This document shows positions 5,840 to 6,469 of a stretch of 6,469 nucleotides of DNA, in pieces. The translations under genes were made by a program, and so were the position numbers. Positions within the stretch are counted from its first letter, which is position 1. Each line of letters begins with the position of its first letter. The notes under the pieces are model-generated. The model was not told the origin of the DNA. It worked only from the letters and a program-made list of their open reading frames with translations, and did no database searches. Origin of the DNA: CAIJMI01 sp043798445 (GTDB lineage: Bacteria > Patescibacteriota > Microgenomatia > UBA10105 > UBA927); contig JAZDOQ010000029.1 in assembly GCA_043798445.1 (NCBI GenBank), positions 1 through 6,469 of the forward strand, read 5' to 3'.

Positions 5840-6469
5840 TTATTTGTTCTTTTTCAAAAGAGCAAGTCCGATACCCCCAAGTGACAGGAAGGGGATAACG
5901 GTGAACAGATCATTAAATCCAGCAACAGGTAGTGTTGCAGATCCATTGATCCGGGTTGTCATACAAAATTCAGCAGTATCATCGTCTCCATTTGGACGAG
6001 CAGTTGCGGTGACTGTTGCATAGTTTGACGCACAGAAGAAACTTTTATCATTGGCAAATGCGTTTCTCTCTGCAACTTTTGCGGAAATTTCGATTTCCCG
6101 TGTTTCACCGGCGATGAGGTTTTCTATGTTCATGACAAGCCGTCGTTGTCCAGCATCATACGCACCAGTAACAGAGGAGCTGATGTAGGTAAGATAGTCT
6201 GGGAATTGATCAACTATTTTAACTGGAGAGAATGTTTCTCCGCTGGTATTTTTGATGATAAGTTTAAACGTGACAGTAGATCCGGGAGAAAATGTTGGAT
6301 CAGTTGATCCAAGGTTTTCAACAAATAAGTTTGTTATAGGGTTCTTTACTTCCTTGTCGATGGTGAGGTCTGTTGGATAATTACAGTTGTTTCCATAGGA
6401 ACCATAGGTACAATCCGCAAACACAGAGTTTGCAAAAAGAGCTGAAGAGAACAATACGATTGCTGAAAG
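5840..6469 (-). CDS. Secreted DUF11-domain surface protein with LPVAG sorting-like tail (5' end cut by window edge)
   Basis: The open frame continues through the right edge, giving 209 visible residues. The visible start, SAIVLFSSALFANSVFA, is the hydrophobic core of a signal peptide with a likely cleavage after VFA, before DC. The TTG at 6454 is in frame but lies inside this core, so the true start is probably a few codons beyond the window. Counting from that TTG codon, residues about 30-127 are a DUF11 domain: LTIDKEV start, GSTVTFKLIIKNTSG, then VDQFPDYLTYISSS, the usual beta-sandwich signature. The C-terminus has LPVAG (175-179), a hydrophobic span (180-200) and KKNK, the layout of a sortase-processed or membrane-retained surface protein, with Ala where the classic motif has Thr. 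Cysteines at 15, 24, 141 and 164 could form external disulfides. DUF11 proteins are cell-wall or adhesion-type surface proteins; the exact role here is unknown. Confidence 0.88.
   Translation of the reverse strand, partial: LSAIVLFSSALFANSVFADCTYGSYGNNCNYPTDLTIDKEVKNPITNLFVENLGSTDPTFSPGSTVTFKLIIKNTSGETFSPVKIVDQFPDYLTYISSSVTGAYDAGQRRLVMNIENLIAGETREIEISAKVAERNAFANDKSFFCASNYATVTATARPNGDDDTAEFCMTTRINGSATLPVAGFNDLFTVIPFLSLGGIGLALLKKNK

Noticed and set aside
5514..5898. Two overlapping short open frames on opposite strands (5514-5738 minus, 5605-5898 plus)
   Set aside because: Both read through the palindromes, so their similar-looking peptides come from inverted repeats; one also runs into the DUF11 gene antisense.
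6452..6454. TTG at 6454 as the start of the DUF11 gene
   Set aside because: The frame stays open to the edge and the TTG falls inside the hydrophobic core of the signal peptide, with no ribosome binding site visible.

Overview
The window reads as a compact bacterial segment with every recognisable gene on the minus strand. Right to left, in transcription order, these are: a DUF11-type surface protein with a C-terminal sorting-like tail (cut by the right edge), a 681-bp gene-free stretch full of inverted repeats, a 445-residue single-pass membrane protein of unknown function, a family 2 glycosyltransferase, and a large polytopic membrane protein of GT-C/YfhO type (cut by the left edge). The mix suggests a member of the Candidate Phyla Radiation (Patescibacteria, perhaps Microgenomates): a DUF11 protein ending in an LPxxG-hydrophobic-Lys tail, a GT2 next to an 860+ residue GT-C-like protein, roughly 40% GC, and two genes without a Shine-Dalgarno sequence. 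This is an inference from gene style; no marker gene is present. TGA is not used as a sense codon in the translations made here.

Layout. Positions 1-2599 hold the long membrane protein, read by hand as one uninterrupted frame of 866 codons. It is separated by 19 bp from the glycosyltransferase at 2619-3551, so the two look like one operon for assembling a cell-surface glycan. Positions 3552-3820 are intergenic, with a strong hairpin after the 445-aa gene and overlapping hairpins ahead of the glycosyltransferase. Positions 3821-5158 hold the 445-aa protein: cytoplasmic head, one membrane span, Thr/Pro/Ala linker, and an external part made of two diverged copies of one domain. It differs from its neighbours by higher GC (about 50% in sampled blocks) and a strong AAGGAGA ribosome binding site, so it may have been acquired by transfer. 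Its style (ATATARPT / TKTLVPT linker) recalls Chloroflexota secreted proteins.

Positions 5159-5839 carry no supportable gene. They contain a cUUCGg hairpin and a palindrome in the leader of the 445-aa gene, an 11-bp perfect inverted repeat around a 34-nt loop, and from 5495 to 5834 a near-continuous run of separate hairpins. One of these is a good intrinsic terminator for the DUF11 gene; another set consists of alternating CTCATTCC / GGAATGAG boxes that can pair in two mutually exclusive ways. This hairpin field, and a 13-bp box (TTGCGTTCTCGTT) that it shares in opposite orientation with the other intergenic region, are the least explained parts of the window.

How the genes may work together: all four products are predicted to act at or on the envelope (surface glycan synthesis, one surface-displayed DUF11 protein, one membrane-anchored external protein). 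A direct functional link beyond the GT2/GT-C pair is not shown by the sequence.
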